64,000 bases of DNA from Actinoplanes sichuanensis (GTDB lineage: Bacteria > Actinomycetota > Actinomycetes > Mycobacteriales > Micromonosporaceae), in contig NZ_AP028461.1 of NCBI RefSeq assembly GCF_033097365.1, positions 12,055,501 to 12,119,500 on the forward strand. The letters are read 5' to 3'. Made by a program: the position numbers and the translations under genes. The notes beneath the pieces are model-generated. The model was not told the DNA's origin, did not search any database, and saw only the letters and a list, made by a program, of their open reading frames with translations. Shown one piece after another: positions 8,565 to 17,356 of this stretch (position 1 is its first letter; each line of letters starts with the position of its first letter).

Positions 8565-9944
8565 CTAAAGCGTACGCATCAGTCGCATGAAGGACGCGAC
8601 TGCTGGCCGGTTTCGCCACGGGTGTAAGCCAGCGCTCAACCGTGCGAGTTCTCGAACAGTGCGAGCGGAACCAGCGGTGACCGCGACAGGAACGATCGAG
8701 GATCCAAGCGACGCGGCAGCGTCTGGCAGTGAAGCAGCCGTCAACGTCTGCGCCCGCAACGTTGAGAAGTAGGCGTAATCCCTCGCCGAAAAAACGTCCG
8801 GCCTGACGACCGCCTCGAAAATTTCGGCTGCTTCCTCGGGGCGGCCAGACTCGCCATAACAAATTGCTACTTGCGCCTCGAATAGTGCCTTGTCGTAATG
8901 AGCCGCGAGGGGGGTCGATCCCGCAGAGACCTCGGCAAGGAGGCCGCGTGCCTTCATCAACGTGTCATCAACATGCTGGCGTTTCGACTTGAGCATGGCC
9001 AAGCCCCTGGCCTGCTGCTGCACGGCCTCGGCCATGACCCGTGGGGGTAGACGCCATGGTCCTGCCTGAACCGCCTCGGCAAGGCCGAGCATCCGGGACG
9101 CATCTCGGGCATCCCATGCCGCCTGGCTCTTCTTGATCAGTATGTAGCCGGGCATGGCGAAGTCAGTGGCTTCCATAGCCCACTCTGAAGCACGATCACG
9201 CCAGTATTCGGCTGCTGGGGGATGCCCGGCGTCGCGGTATAGCCATCCAGTGAATTCCGCAGCGCGGGCACCAACTTGCAACAAGGGTTGATGCACGGAC
9301 CATTTCACCACTCGGACATTCTGCTGAACAAGGGATAGGACGCCGAGAGCGCGGGGCAGAGCACCCCGAGGCCCAGACTTGCCGTCATCGGCTATACATC
9401 GGTTGAGTTCTTTGTCCAGGAAGGCAACGAGCGTCTCATCGAGATAGCGGCGAGCGTCACGTTTGACGGCATCGATGCGGTCGAGGTCGTCTAGTGTCAG
9501 ACCTGGCGCACTAGATCCATAATCCTGAAATGCGGCCATTGGCCAGGCTGACGGCCCAGGCTGAAGTGCCTTGCCAGGCGTCGGTGGGGAGGAGAAGCCA
9601 AGGGCTTCGATGGATTCTTCTGTAACCGCATCCGGGTGGCTGACAATCATAGTGTCGGCCGGCCGGATTCTGCGATTCACCAGGCCGATTTCGGCGTCCG
9701 TCTTGGCACCCAAGACGGCCCGGTATGCCTGCCGTCGGTGTTCACGCGGGTAGGACACAAGTCCCCGCTCGATTTTGCCGATGTCGTTTGCGGTTATGGG
9801 CCCCTCTTTGCTTCGAGGATCTATGAGGCTGTTGACTCGATCCGCGAACTCTTCCCGCGAAGGAGGACCTTCACCGAATGCAGATTTGAGGCGTAGGCGT
9901 GCCGCGCGGAAGAGCTCGTTAGGGGGCTGCCGCAACGGGATCAT
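8565..9944 (-). CDS. XRE-type regulator with helical TPR-like repeats (paralogue 2)
   Basis: About 459 aa. The start at 9944 (MIPLRQPP) is chosen because it leaves 8 residues before the conserved NE[R/L]FR block, as in the two paralogues; an ATG at 9959 is possible. The HTH region carries ANDIGKIERGLVSYP. The remainder is helical repeats (WAMEATDFAMPGYILIKKSQAAWDA region, then EAAEIFEAV). It is divergent from the phosphonate cluster, with repeat element B lying between, so it is the most obvious candidate regulator for that cluster. Confidence 0.75.
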   Translation of the reverse strand: MIPLRQPPNELFRAARLRLKSAFGEGPPSREEFADRVNSLIDPRSKEGPITANDIGKIERGLVSYPREHRRQAYRAVLGAKTDAEIGLVNRRIRPADTMIVSHPDAVTEESIEALGFSSPPTPGKALQPGPSAWPMAAFQDYGSSAPGLTLDDLDRIDAVKRDARRYLDETLVAFLDKELNRCIADDGKSGPRGALPRALGVLSLVQQNVRVVKWSVHQPLLQVGARAAEFTGWLYRDAGHPPAAEYWRDRASEWAMEATDFAMPGYILIKKSQAAWDARDASRMLGLAEAVQAGPWRLPPRVMAEAVQQQARGLAMLKSKRQHVDDTLMKARGLLAEVSAGSTPLAAHYDKALFEAQVAICYGESGRPEEAAEIFEAVVRPDVFSARDYAYFSTLRAQTLTAASLPDAAASLGSSIVPVAVTAGSARTVRELARLSAGLHPWRNRPAVASFMRLMRTL

Positions 9945-10186
9945 GACTCCTTCTCGCATCCGGACGAAGTCTCGTGAAGCCTGAGTGTAAACGTCCTCTC
10001 ACCATATGAGAACCAGCGTTGCTCCGGCTTCGCGGAGCAGGCCCCAGCTGACGTAGTGCAGAGCAGCGCTGGAGGCTCGCCGAAGTGGCCGGTGCGGTCG
10101 CGGCATTGATGATCACGGCCACCATCCGCTGTTGGCCAAGACCCGTGCCTAGACCCAGTCCTCTGCCGTCCCATGCTCGAAGCCTC

Positions 10187-10231
10187 AATCCCCCCTCGAT
10201 TCCCTTTAGATTCCCTCGCCGATGGCGTTCC
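10187..10231 (+). promoter_or_regulatory. Heptamer repeat element, copy B (phosphonate cluster)
   Basis: AATCCCC (10187), GATTCCC (10198) and GATTCCC (10209) are spaced exactly 11 bp. They are followed 12 bp from the last start by GATGGCGTTCC (10221-10231). Copy C has the same spacing and the same 11-nt trailing box. It lies about 245 bp upstream of the first gene of the phosphonate operon and points toward it. Tandem heptamers on one DNA face (11 bp) resemble activator-binding iterons such as those of SARP-type regulators, but no SARP is encoded in the window. Confidence 0.7.
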
Positions 10232-10368
10232 GCAGCGTAGCGGTGGGTGTGAATGTGGAGCGGCGATATCCGACGTGGAGGCCCGGTCGACCTGCGACTT
10301 CGGCATCCACGCCCAGCCCGGCGGGACGGCAGTGACGACATGTGCTGTCCAGCCAAAAGGAGGCCCGG

Positions 10369-10407
10369 ATGGACGCCAATAGGTCGGATAGACCCGCCTG
10401 GCATTGA
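10369..10407 (+). CDS. Possible 12-aa leader peptide
   Basis: AAAAGGAGG stands 5 nt before an ATG that opens a 12-codon frame, MDANRSDRPAWH, ending at a TGA 67 nt upstream of the alcohol dehydrogenase. The ribosome binding site is stronger than most in the window, yet no longer frame follows it. A leader peptide controlling the operon is plausible, but the frame could be fortuitous. The rest of 9945-10474 holds only repeat element B. Confidence 0.35.
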   Translation: MDANRSDRPAWH

Positions 10408-10474
10408 TCACCTATTCGATGGCCGGCGCGAAAACCACCGTAGAAGCGGCCGCAACCAGGACGAGGAGCAGCAT

Positions 10475-11566
10475 GTGAATTCCGCCGACGTCGAGCAGGC
10501 CGCCCTCCCGGTCCGATGCCTAGACCAAGTCGCGTTCCCAGAGCTGTCCGCCAGTGCGCAGTACAGCTGTTGGAACGGCGTGGGGCGATCGTTCAGCGTC
10601 GGCTCCTGTCGCCTGCCGGACACGCTGTTGCCCGGCGAAGTGCTCGTGTCCGTCGATGTGGCCACGATCTGCGGCAGCGACGTGAAAACCGTTTCCGGGC
10701 AGCGGCGCGTTGCCGAGCCCAGTGTCCTCGGACACGAACAGGTTGGCACGGTTGTCGCCACCGGCGTCGGCGCCTCCGTCGCAGTGGGGCAGCGTGTGGT
10801 GTGGTCGGTGACCAGCTCCTGTGGCCGGTGCTCGCGGTGCTCGACGATGCCGCAAAAGTGCCTGAGCCTGCGCAAGTACGGGCATGAGCCGCTCGATGAG
10901 TTCCGGCCGCTGACCGGAGGTTTCGCCAGCCACTGCCTGTTGTGGCCCGGCACGACGATCGTGCCGGTTCCCGACAGCGTTCCGAATGAGGTAGCCAGTC
11001 CGGCTGGGTGCGCTTGGGCTACGGCGGTGGCGGCGGTGGCCGCCGCAAGCCCGATCCGGGTGGGAGGCCGTGCCCTGGTTGTCGGCACGGGGATGCTCGC
11101 GATCGCGGTGACCGCCTTGCTGGCGCAACGCGGGATCCATGTCATCGTGCTCAGCCACGATCACGAGCGTGGGCGACGGCTGCTGCGCTTCGGTGCCGCC
11201 AAGGTGACCGATGCCGCGGCCGACATCGACGTGGCGTTCGAGATGTCCGGCCGCGCCACCTCGGTAGCGGTCGCGGCCGGTTCTCTGGCGGTCGGGGGCA
11301 CGCTCGTCCTAGCCGGATCGGTGTCGCCCGGGCCGGCAGTGGCGATCGACCCGGAGCACATCGTGCGTAGCCTGCTCACGATCACCGGGGTGCACAACTA
11401 CCGGCCTGCTGATCTGCGTACCGCGGTCAGCTTTCTCACCGAGCACCAGGATCAGTATCCGTTCGCCGAGCTGGTTGCCGGCCGATGGCGCCTCACCGAG
11501 ATGGACGAAGCCTTCGCCGCTGCCCGGACCGGGGGTGTCCGGCAGTGTGTTGTGCCCAGCGTTTGA
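10475..11566 (+). CDS. Zinc-dependent alcohol dehydrogenase, phosphonate-type
   Basis: About 363 aa; GTG at 10475 with GAGGAG 6 nt upstream. It is a medium-chain dehydrogenase: CGSDVKT (catalytic Zn Cys), GHEQVG (His-Glu), the structural-Zn cysteines CGRCSRC...KC, and the Rossmann motif GTGMLA. The KCLSLRKYGHE...GGFASH stretch resembles the subgroup often found with phosphonate genes (HpnZ-like, from memory). In this cluster its likely job is reducing phosphonoacetaldehyde to 2-hydroxyethylphosphonate, the substrate of the dioxygenase at 13985. Bialaphos-type pathways use an iron-dependent reductase (PhpC) for this step, so the role here is inferred from context. It could instead act on hydroxymethylphosphonate. 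Confidence 0.85.
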   Translation: MNSADVEQAALPVRCLDQVAFPELSASAQYSCWNGVGRSFSVGSCRLPDTLLPGEVLVSVDVATICGSDVKTVSGQRRVAEPSVLGHEQVGTVVATGVGASVAVGQRVVWSVTSSCGRCSRCSTMPQKCLSLRKYGHEPLDEFRPLTGGFASHCLLWPGTTIVPVPDSVPNEVASPAGCAWATAVAAVAAASPIRVGGRALVVGTGMLAIAVTALLAQRGIHVIVLSHDHERGRRLLRFGAAKVTDAAADIDVAFEMSGRATSVAVAAGSLAVGGTLVLAGSVSPGPAVAIDPEHIVRSLLTITGVHNYRPADLRTAVSFLTEHQDQYPFAELVAGRWRLTEMDEAFAAARTGGVRQCVVPSV

Positions 11567-11859
11567 CCTCGCCTGACCGCCGGTGCCGTCGCGAATGGCA
11601 TTCAGCACGATCGCGCCCGGTGGCCCATGCAAATGCCGAATCGATCCGCCGGTCGAAAGCAATCCGGTTCGGAGATCCACCGATGTCAGCACGTCCCGCG
11701 ACAGTCCGTGGCGCGGCGTGGTGCTGGGGCGTGACAGCGGCGGGGCCCATCCGGTCGCTTCGGGCCGACGAAACCAGCGCCGTCCCCTCTCGGAGGAGTG
11801 TTCATGATTCGGGTTCAGGTATTCGCCCGTCGGCTCACCTGCACAGGAAGGCCGTCGCT

Positions 11860-12861
11860 GTGGTGACGGCCGCACTGAGTGCCCGTCTGCTGCGGGTCAT
11901 GGAGGCGACACGGCCAACACCACTGATCCAGCTCGATCATCCGACGGTGAATCTGTTCTGCAAGCTCGAGTCGAGCAACATCACCGGTAGCACCAAGGAC
12001 CGGTCCGCGTATGCGATCTTGACTGAAGCGGTCGAGGCGGGGCTGGTCACGGGCCGCACGACCTTGGTCGAGTCGTCCTCCGGCAACTTCGCGGTGTCTC
12101 TGGCCATGCTGTGCCGGCTGCTGGGGGTGCCGTTCATCCCGGTCATCGACCCGAGCATCAACGTCCAGACCGAACAGGTCTTGCGGGCCGGCTGCGAGCG
12201 GGTGGAGAAGGTCGTCAACCCGGACGGGCATGGTCACCTGCCCGCACGCATCGACCGCGTGCAGCAGCTGCGGGCGCAGATTCCCGGCGCTTACTGGCCC
12301 AATCAGTACGCCAACCCCGCCGCGGCGCGCGGGCATTTCACCTTCACCGGCGCCGAACTGTGCGCGGATCTTCCTGACGTCGACTACGTGTTCGTCGGGG
12401 TCGGCACCGGCGCGTGTCTCGCCGGGATCTCCCAGCGGGTCAAACAACACCGGCCCCGGGCGAAGGTGATCGCCGTCGACGTCGAGGGATCGGTCATCTT
12501 CGGCGGGCCCGCCGGCCGGCGCCGTATTCCCGGTATCGGATCGCTGATCCAGCCGAGCCTGGTCAAGGCGGCGATCGTCGACGAGGTCGTCGTCGTGGCC
12601 GAAGCCGATACGGTCCGCGCCTGCTGGCAGCTGCTACGCCACGGTGTGCACGCCGGCGGGTCCACCGGCAGCGTGCTGGCCGCGATCAACACCTACTTCG
12701 CCGACTATCGCGGTCCGCGGCCCACCGTCGCCTTCCTGTGTGCCGACCGAGGCAGCGCCTACACGCAGACGATCTACAACCCCCGCTGGGTGCACGACGA
12801 GTTCGACATCCGCGTCACCGGTCCGGACGCCTTCGTACCGGTCCGCGCAGCCACCACCTGA
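11860..12861 (+). CDS. sbnA: SbnA-like N-(2-amino-2-carboxyethyl)-L-glutamate synthase
   Basis: About 333 aa from the GTG at 11860, with AGGAAG 9 nt upstream. A fold-type II PLP enzyme of the cysteine synthase family: Lys near residue 47 in GSTKDRS, and SSSGNFAVSLAM as the substrate loop. Several blocks track staphyloferrin B SbnA closely: AYWPNQYAN, VDVEGSVIFGG and a C-terminal CADRG. SbnA joins O-phospho-L-serine and L-glutamate to give the precursor of L-2,3-diaminopropionate. The next gene encodes the matching SbnB. An ordinary cysteine synthase is less likely given the GSVIFG motif. The 290-bp gap upstream shows no gene. Confidence 0.85.
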   Translation: MVTAALSARLLRVMEATRPTPLIQLDHPTVNLFCKLESSNITGSTKDRSAYAILTEAVEAGLVTGRTTLVESSSGNFAVSLAMLCRLLGVPFIPVIDPSINVQTEQVLRAGCERVEKVVNPDGHGHLPARIDRVQQLRAQIPGAYWPNQYANPAAARGHFTFTGAELCADLPDVDYVFVGVGTGACLAGISQRVKQHRPRAKVIAVDVEGSVIFGGPAGRRRIPGIGSLIQPSLVKAAIVDEVVVVAEADTVRACWQLLRHGVHAGGSTGSVLAAINTYFADYRGPRPTVAFLCADRGSAYTQTIYNPRWVHDEFDIRVTGPDAFVPVRAATT

Positions 12862-12897
12862 GCAGGCACCAGCGACGTCGAGGAGCGCAGCAGCACG

Positions 12898-13917
12898 ATG
12901 AACGGACCCCCTGAACCGGCCTTCGCCGTCATCGCGGCCGACGCCGTCACCGACGCGGTGAACGGTCACCACGCCGCATGCCTGGACGTGATCCGCCGCG
13001 CCTACCTGGCACACGCCCACGGTGAAACGGTGCTGCCCCACAGCACGTTCGTCCGGCCCGATCCGCCACGCCCGGAACGGTTCATCGCCCTACCGGGATA
13101 CCTCGGCGGGGAATTCGGGGTGGCCGGGATGAAGTGGATCGGCAGCTATCCGGACAACGTCGCCGCCGGCCTCGACCGGGCCTCGGCCGTGCTCGTGCTC
13201 AACGACACCGGCACGGGGTATCCGTTCGCGGTTCTCGAGGGGTCGGTGATCTCTGCAACCCGGACGGCCGCGTCGGCGGTGCTCGCCGCGGAGCAGCTCG
13301 CCGGCCGGCGTAAAGCCTCCCGGGTGGGCGTTGTCGGCACCGGCCTGATCGCCTCGCACGTTTGCGCGTTCCTGCGCGAGCTCGGCTGGGAGATCGGTGG
13401 CTACACCCTCAAGGACGTCTCCCGAGACCGCGCCGGCGCCTTCAAACGCGAGCTGCTCGACAAGGGTGCAGCCGCGGTCCGGATCACCGGAGACGTCGTG
13501 GACCTGTTCGACGAATGCGACCTGGTCCTGCTGGCCACGACCGCGAGCACCCCATACCTGCTCGACCCGGCTCTGCTGGCCAATTCCCCGGTCGTGTTGC
13601 ACCTGTCGCTGCGTGACCTCGGCCCGAACCTCATCGCGGTGAGCCAGAACGTCACCGACGACGTCGAGCATGCCGTCCGGGAACGGACTTCGCTGCACCT
13701 GACCGAGCAGATGCTCGGCAACCGCGACTTCGTCAGCGGCACCATCGCCGACTTGCTCGAGGGACGGCTGCGCCGTGACGGCCGACCGGCCGTCTACTCA
13801 CCGTTCGGCCTGGGGGTGCTCGACCTCGCCCTCGGCCAGTGGATCTACCAGCGGTGCCGCGACCACAGTCCGGTCGCCACCATCCCGGGCTTCTTCCCCA
13901 CACCGGGCGCCCGATGA
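12898..13917 (+). CDS. sbnB: SbnB-like dehydrogenase (ornithine cyclodeaminase family)
   Basis: About 339 aa. GVVGTGLIASHVCAFL near residue 142 is the NAD-binding motif of the ornithine cyclodeaminase/mu-crystallin family. MKWIGSYPDN and the SATRTAASAVLAAEQLA stretch are family hallmarks. SbnB oxidatively cleaves the SbnA product to L-2,3-diaminopropionate and 2-oxoglutarate. The pair predicts a dedicated diaminopropionate supply for the peptide part of the product. It starts 36 bp after sbnA and precedes the dioxygenase on the same strand. Confidence 0.87.
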   Translation: MNGPPEPAFAVIAADAVTDAVNGHHAACLDVIRRAYLAHAHGETVLPHSTFVRPDPPRPERFIALPGYLGGEFGVAGMKWIGSYPDNVAAGLDRASAVLVLNDTGTGYPFAVLEGSVISATRTAASAVLAAEQLAGRRKASRVGVVGTGLIASHVCAFLRELGWEIGGYTLKDVSRDRAGAFKRELLDKGAAAVRITGDVVDLFDECDLVLLATTASTPYLLDPALLANSPVVLHLSLRDLGPNLIAVSQNVTDDVEHAVRERTSLHLTEQMLGNRDFVSGTIADLLEGRLRRDGRPAVYSPFGLGVLDLALGQWIYQRCRDHSPVATIPGFFPTPGAR

Positions 13918-13984
13918 CCGCCGCAGTACCGGCAGCACCCCGGTGGCCGAGTCCTCCCGTTACCTCATGCACCGAAAGGCGGTG

Positions 13985-15358
13985 ATGTCGATGCCCGACA
14001 CCGACATACTGCAGGATCCTGCGGTCCAGGCGCGGCTGTCAGCGCTGCTGCGCTCGACGGCGAACGACCTGAAACGCCCTGACGCGTACGCCGACACCGA
14101 CCTCGGACTGCCCACGGGCACGTTCGCGCGGCTGGTCGACGGCGCCGAGCCGGTCAGCTGGCAGGTCCTGGTCGCTGCGGCCGCGGCCTGGCCGGTCAAC
14201 CTGCGTGACCTGCTGCCGTTGCAGGACGACACCGACCGAGACGTACGGATCTTCCACGCCGCCGAGTCCGAGGCCAGCTCCCGCATCCTCGACCGGGCCG
14301 GCCGCCCGTACTACGAGTACCGCGACACCGTCATGTCACGGCTCGGCTCGTTTCGGCCCGAGTGGATCCGGATGCTGTGCACGGTCGCGGACAACGAACC
14401 GGACAACCGGGCCGTGCAGTGGAACCGCGGCCACCTGCTCTACCAGCTCACCTACGTCGTCGGACCGGTCAACTACTACTGCAGCTGGAACGGCACCCGC
14501 CGGTGCATCCCGATGCGCACCGGTGACTCGGTCTTCGGGCTGCCGTACGCGCCACACTCGTTCACCAGCCGCGACCCCGACGAGCCCGCCTACATCCTCG
14601 CGCTGACCTACGGCGGGGACCTGACCGGCGACCCGCAACGCGAACTGGCCGTGCTGGGCGAGCAAGCCGCTCACGACCTCGCCTACCACCCGGACGGCCA
14701 CCTGTTCGCCCAGCTGCTCACCTCGTTCCTGCACGCGAAGATGCTCAGCCCGGCCGAACTCGCCGGGCGCGCCGGGCTGGATCCGCGTCGCGTCGAGGCG
14801 CTGCTGACCGGCAAGGTGTCCCCGCCGCCGACGGAACTGGCGCAGCTGGCCGCGGGGCTGCGCGTCAACGTGCGCGACCTGATGCCGGTCACCAGCGCCA
14901 CCACCGACGGCATCAGCGTGCAGTTCGCCGCCGACGCCCGTCGGTGGCGCACCGGCGCCGACGGCGCGGCCGCGTACGAGATCACCGAGCTGGCCGGCGA
15001 CCCGCTGCACCCGCACACCACCGCCGTCGAAGTCCGGCCGCTGCTCCCGCAGCCGACCGATGCGGCCTGGACGCGCACGTACCAGCACCAATACGTGTAC
15101 GTGCTCGAGGCCGACGGCACCCAGATGAGCTGGGACAGCGGCGGCCGGCAGCACGATGCCGAACTGCACGCCGGCGACTCGGTCTACCTCAAACCGCAGG
15201 TGCCGGTCGCGTTCACCGGCACCGGGCGGCTGCTCGTGCTGCGTATCGGCGGCGCCGTGCGCGCCGACGTCCGGTTCGCGCTCGGCCACATGGCCGGCGG
15301 CGGACAGGACCGCTACGTCCGCGACACGCAGCTCTGGTACAGCAACGAAGGGAAATGA
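13985..15358 (+). CDS. HEPD/MPnS-family non-haem iron phosphonate dioxygenase
   Basis: About 457 aa, near the length of known 2-hydroxyethylphosphonate dioxygenases. It is built as two HTH-plus-cupin halves. In the first cupin (GHLLYQLTYVVG, then GDSVFGLPYAPHSF), His150, Gln154 and His191 form a 2-His-1-Gln triad, the arrangement reported for methylphosphonate synthase and the Streptomyces albus HEPD. The second cupin (HQYVYVLEADG, KPQVPVAF) lacks the second His and is probably structural. Expected reaction: 2-hydroxyethylphosphonate plus O2 to hydroxymethylphosphonate plus formate. The PhpE-like dehydrogenase and aminotransferase downstream favour HEPD over methylphosphonate synthase activity. 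The start at 13985 is chosen for AAAGG 5 nt upstream; 13991 is possible. Confidence 0.88.
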   Translation: MSMPDTDILQDPAVQARLSALLRSTANDLKRPDAYADTDLGLPTGTFARLVDGAEPVSWQVLVAAAAAWPVNLRDLLPLQDDTDRDVRIFHAAESEASSRILDRAGRPYYEYRDTVMSRLGSFRPEWIRMLCTVADNEPDNRAVQWNRGHLLYQLTYVVGPVNYYCSWNGTRRCIPMRTGDSVFGLPYAPHSFTSRDPDEPAYILALTYGGDLTGDPQRELAVLGEQAAHDLAYHPDGHLFAQLLTSFLHAKMLSPAELAGRAGLDPRRVEALLTGKVSPPPTELAQLAAGLRVNVRDLMPVTSATTDGISVQFAADARRWRTGADGAAAYEITELAGDPLHPHTTAVEVRPLLPQPTDAAWTRTYQHQYVYVLEADGTQMSWDSGGRQHDAELHAGDSVYLKPQVPVAFTGTGRLLVLRIGGAVRADVRFALGHMAGGGQDRYVRDTQLWYSNEGK

Positions 15359-15359
15359 C

Positions 15360-16226
15360 GTGAACCGACTCGCGCACCGATCCACCCAGCTGCGGCAGCT
15401 GCTGGCAGGGCCGGCGATCGTGCGGGCGGTCGGCGGGCACGACGCGCTGACCGCCAAACTCGCCCACGCCGCCGGGTTCGAGACCATGTGGGCGTCCAGC
15501 CTCGCCGCGTCCGCCAGCCACGGCGTGCCGGATGCGAGCCTGCTGACGATGACGCAGTTCCTCGACATCGCCGAGTCGATGACCCAGGCGTCACCGCTGC
15601 CGGTCATCGCCGACTGCGACACTGGCTTCGGGGACGCCCGCAACGTCGCCTACGCGGTCGCCCGGTATGAGGCCCGCGGGATCGCCGCGATGTGCATCGA
15701 GGACAAGCGGTTCCCCAAGCTGAACAGCTTCGCCGACGGCGGGCAGGATCTGCTGCCCGCTGCAGAGTTCGCCGCCAAGATCCGCGCCGGCAAGCAGGCC
15801 CAAACCGATCCGGCGTTTCTGCTCATCGCCCGCACCGAAGCGTTCATCGCCGGCCGGGACCTCGCCGAGGCGCTGGACCGCGCGCACCAGTACGCCGATG
15901 CGGGCGCCGACGCGATCCTCGTGCACAGCAAGAGCGTGCACCCGGACCAGGTGCTCAAGTTCGCCGCCGCGTGGGACCGAGACCTGCCCCTGATCGCGAT
16001 CCCGACGACCTACCCGCAGGTCACCGAAGCGGAGCTGCTCGCCGCCGGGTACCGGGTCGTCATCTACGCCAACCAGGGGCTGCGGGCGACCGTCAGCAGC
16101 GTGCAGGACATGCTGCGCGTGCTGAGCCAGGCCGGGAATGCCGCCGCGCTGGAGGAGCGGCTCGCGCCGATGCAGGCGGTGTTCGACCTGCAAGGCATGC
16201 CCGACGCCTACCGGACCGCGCCATGA
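15360..16226 (+). CDS. pepM: Phosphoenolpyruvate mutase
   Basis: About 288 aa, GTG start directly after the dioxygenase stop. The diagnostic PEP mutase motif EDKRFPKLNS is intact near residues 114-123, and DCDTGFGDARN supplies the Mg-binding acidic residues. This combination separates it from isocitrate lyase relatives, which carry a Cys-containing motif instead. It rearranges phosphoenolpyruvate to phosphonopyruvate, the first step of most phosphonate biosynthesis. It overlaps the decarboxylase gene by 4 nt (ATGA). Confidence 0.96.
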   Translation: MNRLAHRSTQLRQLLAGPAIVRAVGGHDALTAKLAHAAGFETMWASSLAASASHGVPDASLLTMTQFLDIAESMTQASPLPVIADCDTGFGDARNVAYAVARYEARGIAAMCIEDKRFPKLNSFADGGQDLLPAAEFAAKIRAGKQAQTDPAFLLIARTEAFIAGRDLAEALDRAHQYADAGADAILVHSKSVHPDQVLKFAAAWDRDLPLIAIPTTYPQVTEAELLAAGYRVVIYANQGLRATVSSVQDMLRVLSQAGNAAALEERLAPMQAVFDLQGMPDAYRTAP

Positions 16227-17356
16227 CCAGCGCCGCGGCGTTCCTGGACGCGCTGGCCGGCATCGGTGTGCGGTTCGTGTCCGGCGTCCCGTGCTCCTAC
16301 TTCAGCGCACCGCTGCAGCTCATCGACACCCACCCCGACCTGACCTATGTTCCCGCCGCGAACGAAGGCGGTGCGCTGGCCGCCGCGGCCGGGGCTCAGC
16401 TGGCCGGCACCGGCAGCGCCGTGCTCATCCAGAACTCCGGGTTCGGCAACCTGATCAACCCGTTGACGTCGCTGCTGCTGCCGTACCGGATCCCGGTGCT
16501 GATCGTCATGAGCATGCGCGGCTGGCCGTCGGCGACGGCCGGGGAACCCCAGCACCGGATCATGGGGCAAGTCGTCCCGAGCTGGTTGCGCACCATCGAC
16601 GTGCCGTTCGCCGAACTCACCGCCGGCGGTCCGCAGGTGACCGACGTGTTCGACCGCGCCGTACAACACCTGCAGCAGGGCGACCCGGTCGTGCTGCTCG
16701 TCGGCAAAGGCGCCATCGAAGCGGCACCAGGCCCCGCAACGGCGCCGCCGCAGGGGACCACCGGCACCACGCTTGTCACCACCGTGCTGGAGCAGCTGCG
16801 CAGCGACGAACCGGTCCTGTCGACCACCGGATACCTGTCCCGGGCACTGTTTCAGGCCGGCGACCGGCCCGGCAACTTCTACATGCAGGGCTCGATGGGA
16901 CACGTGGCCGCCGTCGCGCTCGGCGTCGCCCTGCAACACCCGACACAGCGGGTCGTCGCCCTCGACGGCGACGGCGCCGCCCTGATGCACCTCGGCACCT
17001 TCGCCGCCGTCGGCGGTGCCGCACCGTCGAACCTGGTGCACATCGTGTTCGACAACGGCGGCTACGAATCCACCGGCGGTCAGCCGGTCCCCGCCACCGT
17101 CGACTTCGCCGCCGTGGCGGCGGCGTGCGGCTACCGCACCACCCTGACCGCCGACGACGAACCCGGTCTGCGCGACACGGTCACGCACGCGCTGTCCGCG
17201 CCCGGCCCCGTCCTGCTCACCGTCCGCGGGGTGCCTGGCGGCGCCGCAGGCGGGACACGCGCCTCCGAAGGCATCACCGTGGACGCGATCGCCACCCGGT
17301 TCCAGACTCAGCTGACCGGACCAGCCCCGCACCACTCTCAACGGAGCGACCGATGA
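16223..17356 (+). CDS. ppd: Phosphonopyruvate decarboxylase
   Basis: About 377 aa, the usual size for single-chain Ppd. The N-terminal PYR domain contains FVSGVPCSYF and AANEGGA (the activating Glu). The C-terminal PP domain carries the thiamine diphosphate motif GDGAALMHLG ending in FDNGG, near residues 250-280. It decarboxylates phosphonopyruvate to phosphonoacetaldehyde, pulling the unfavourable mutase equilibrium forward. It is coupled by ATGA overlaps to pepM and to the dehydrogenase downstream. Confidence 0.95.
   Translation: MTSAAAFLDALAGIGVRFVSGVPCSYFSAPLQLIDTHPDLTYVPAANEGGALAAAAGAQLAGTGSAVLIQNSGFGNLINPLTSLLLPYRIPVLIVMSMRGWPSATAGEPQHRIMGQVVPSWLRTIDVPFAELTAGGPQVTDVFDRAVQHLQQGDPVVLLVGKGAIEAAPGPATAPPQGTTGTTLVTTVLEQLRSDEPVLSTTGYLSRALFQAGDRPGNFYMQGSMGHVAAVALGVALQHPTQRVVALDGDGAALMHLGTFAAVGGAAPSNLVHIVFDNGGYESTGGQPVPATVDFAAVAAACGYRTTLTADDEPGLRDTVTHALSAPGPVLLTVRGVPGGAAGGTRASEGITVDAIATRFQTQLTGPAPHHSQRSDR

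Noticed and set aside
10187..10231. Calling the heptamer repeats SARP binding sites
   Set aside because: Spacing fits, but no SARP gene is in the window and the heptamer sequence differs from those I know; left as an unassigned iteron.
13985..15358. A plain XRE-cupin transcription factor
   Set aside because: Two HTH-cupin halves, about 457 aa, an intact iron triad and the phosphonate context fit the HEPD/MPnS enzymes better.
15360..16226. Isocitrate lyase or methylisocitrate lyase instead of PEP mutase
   Set aside because: The EDKRFPKLNS motif and the adjacent phosphonopyruvate decarboxylase decide for PEP mutase.
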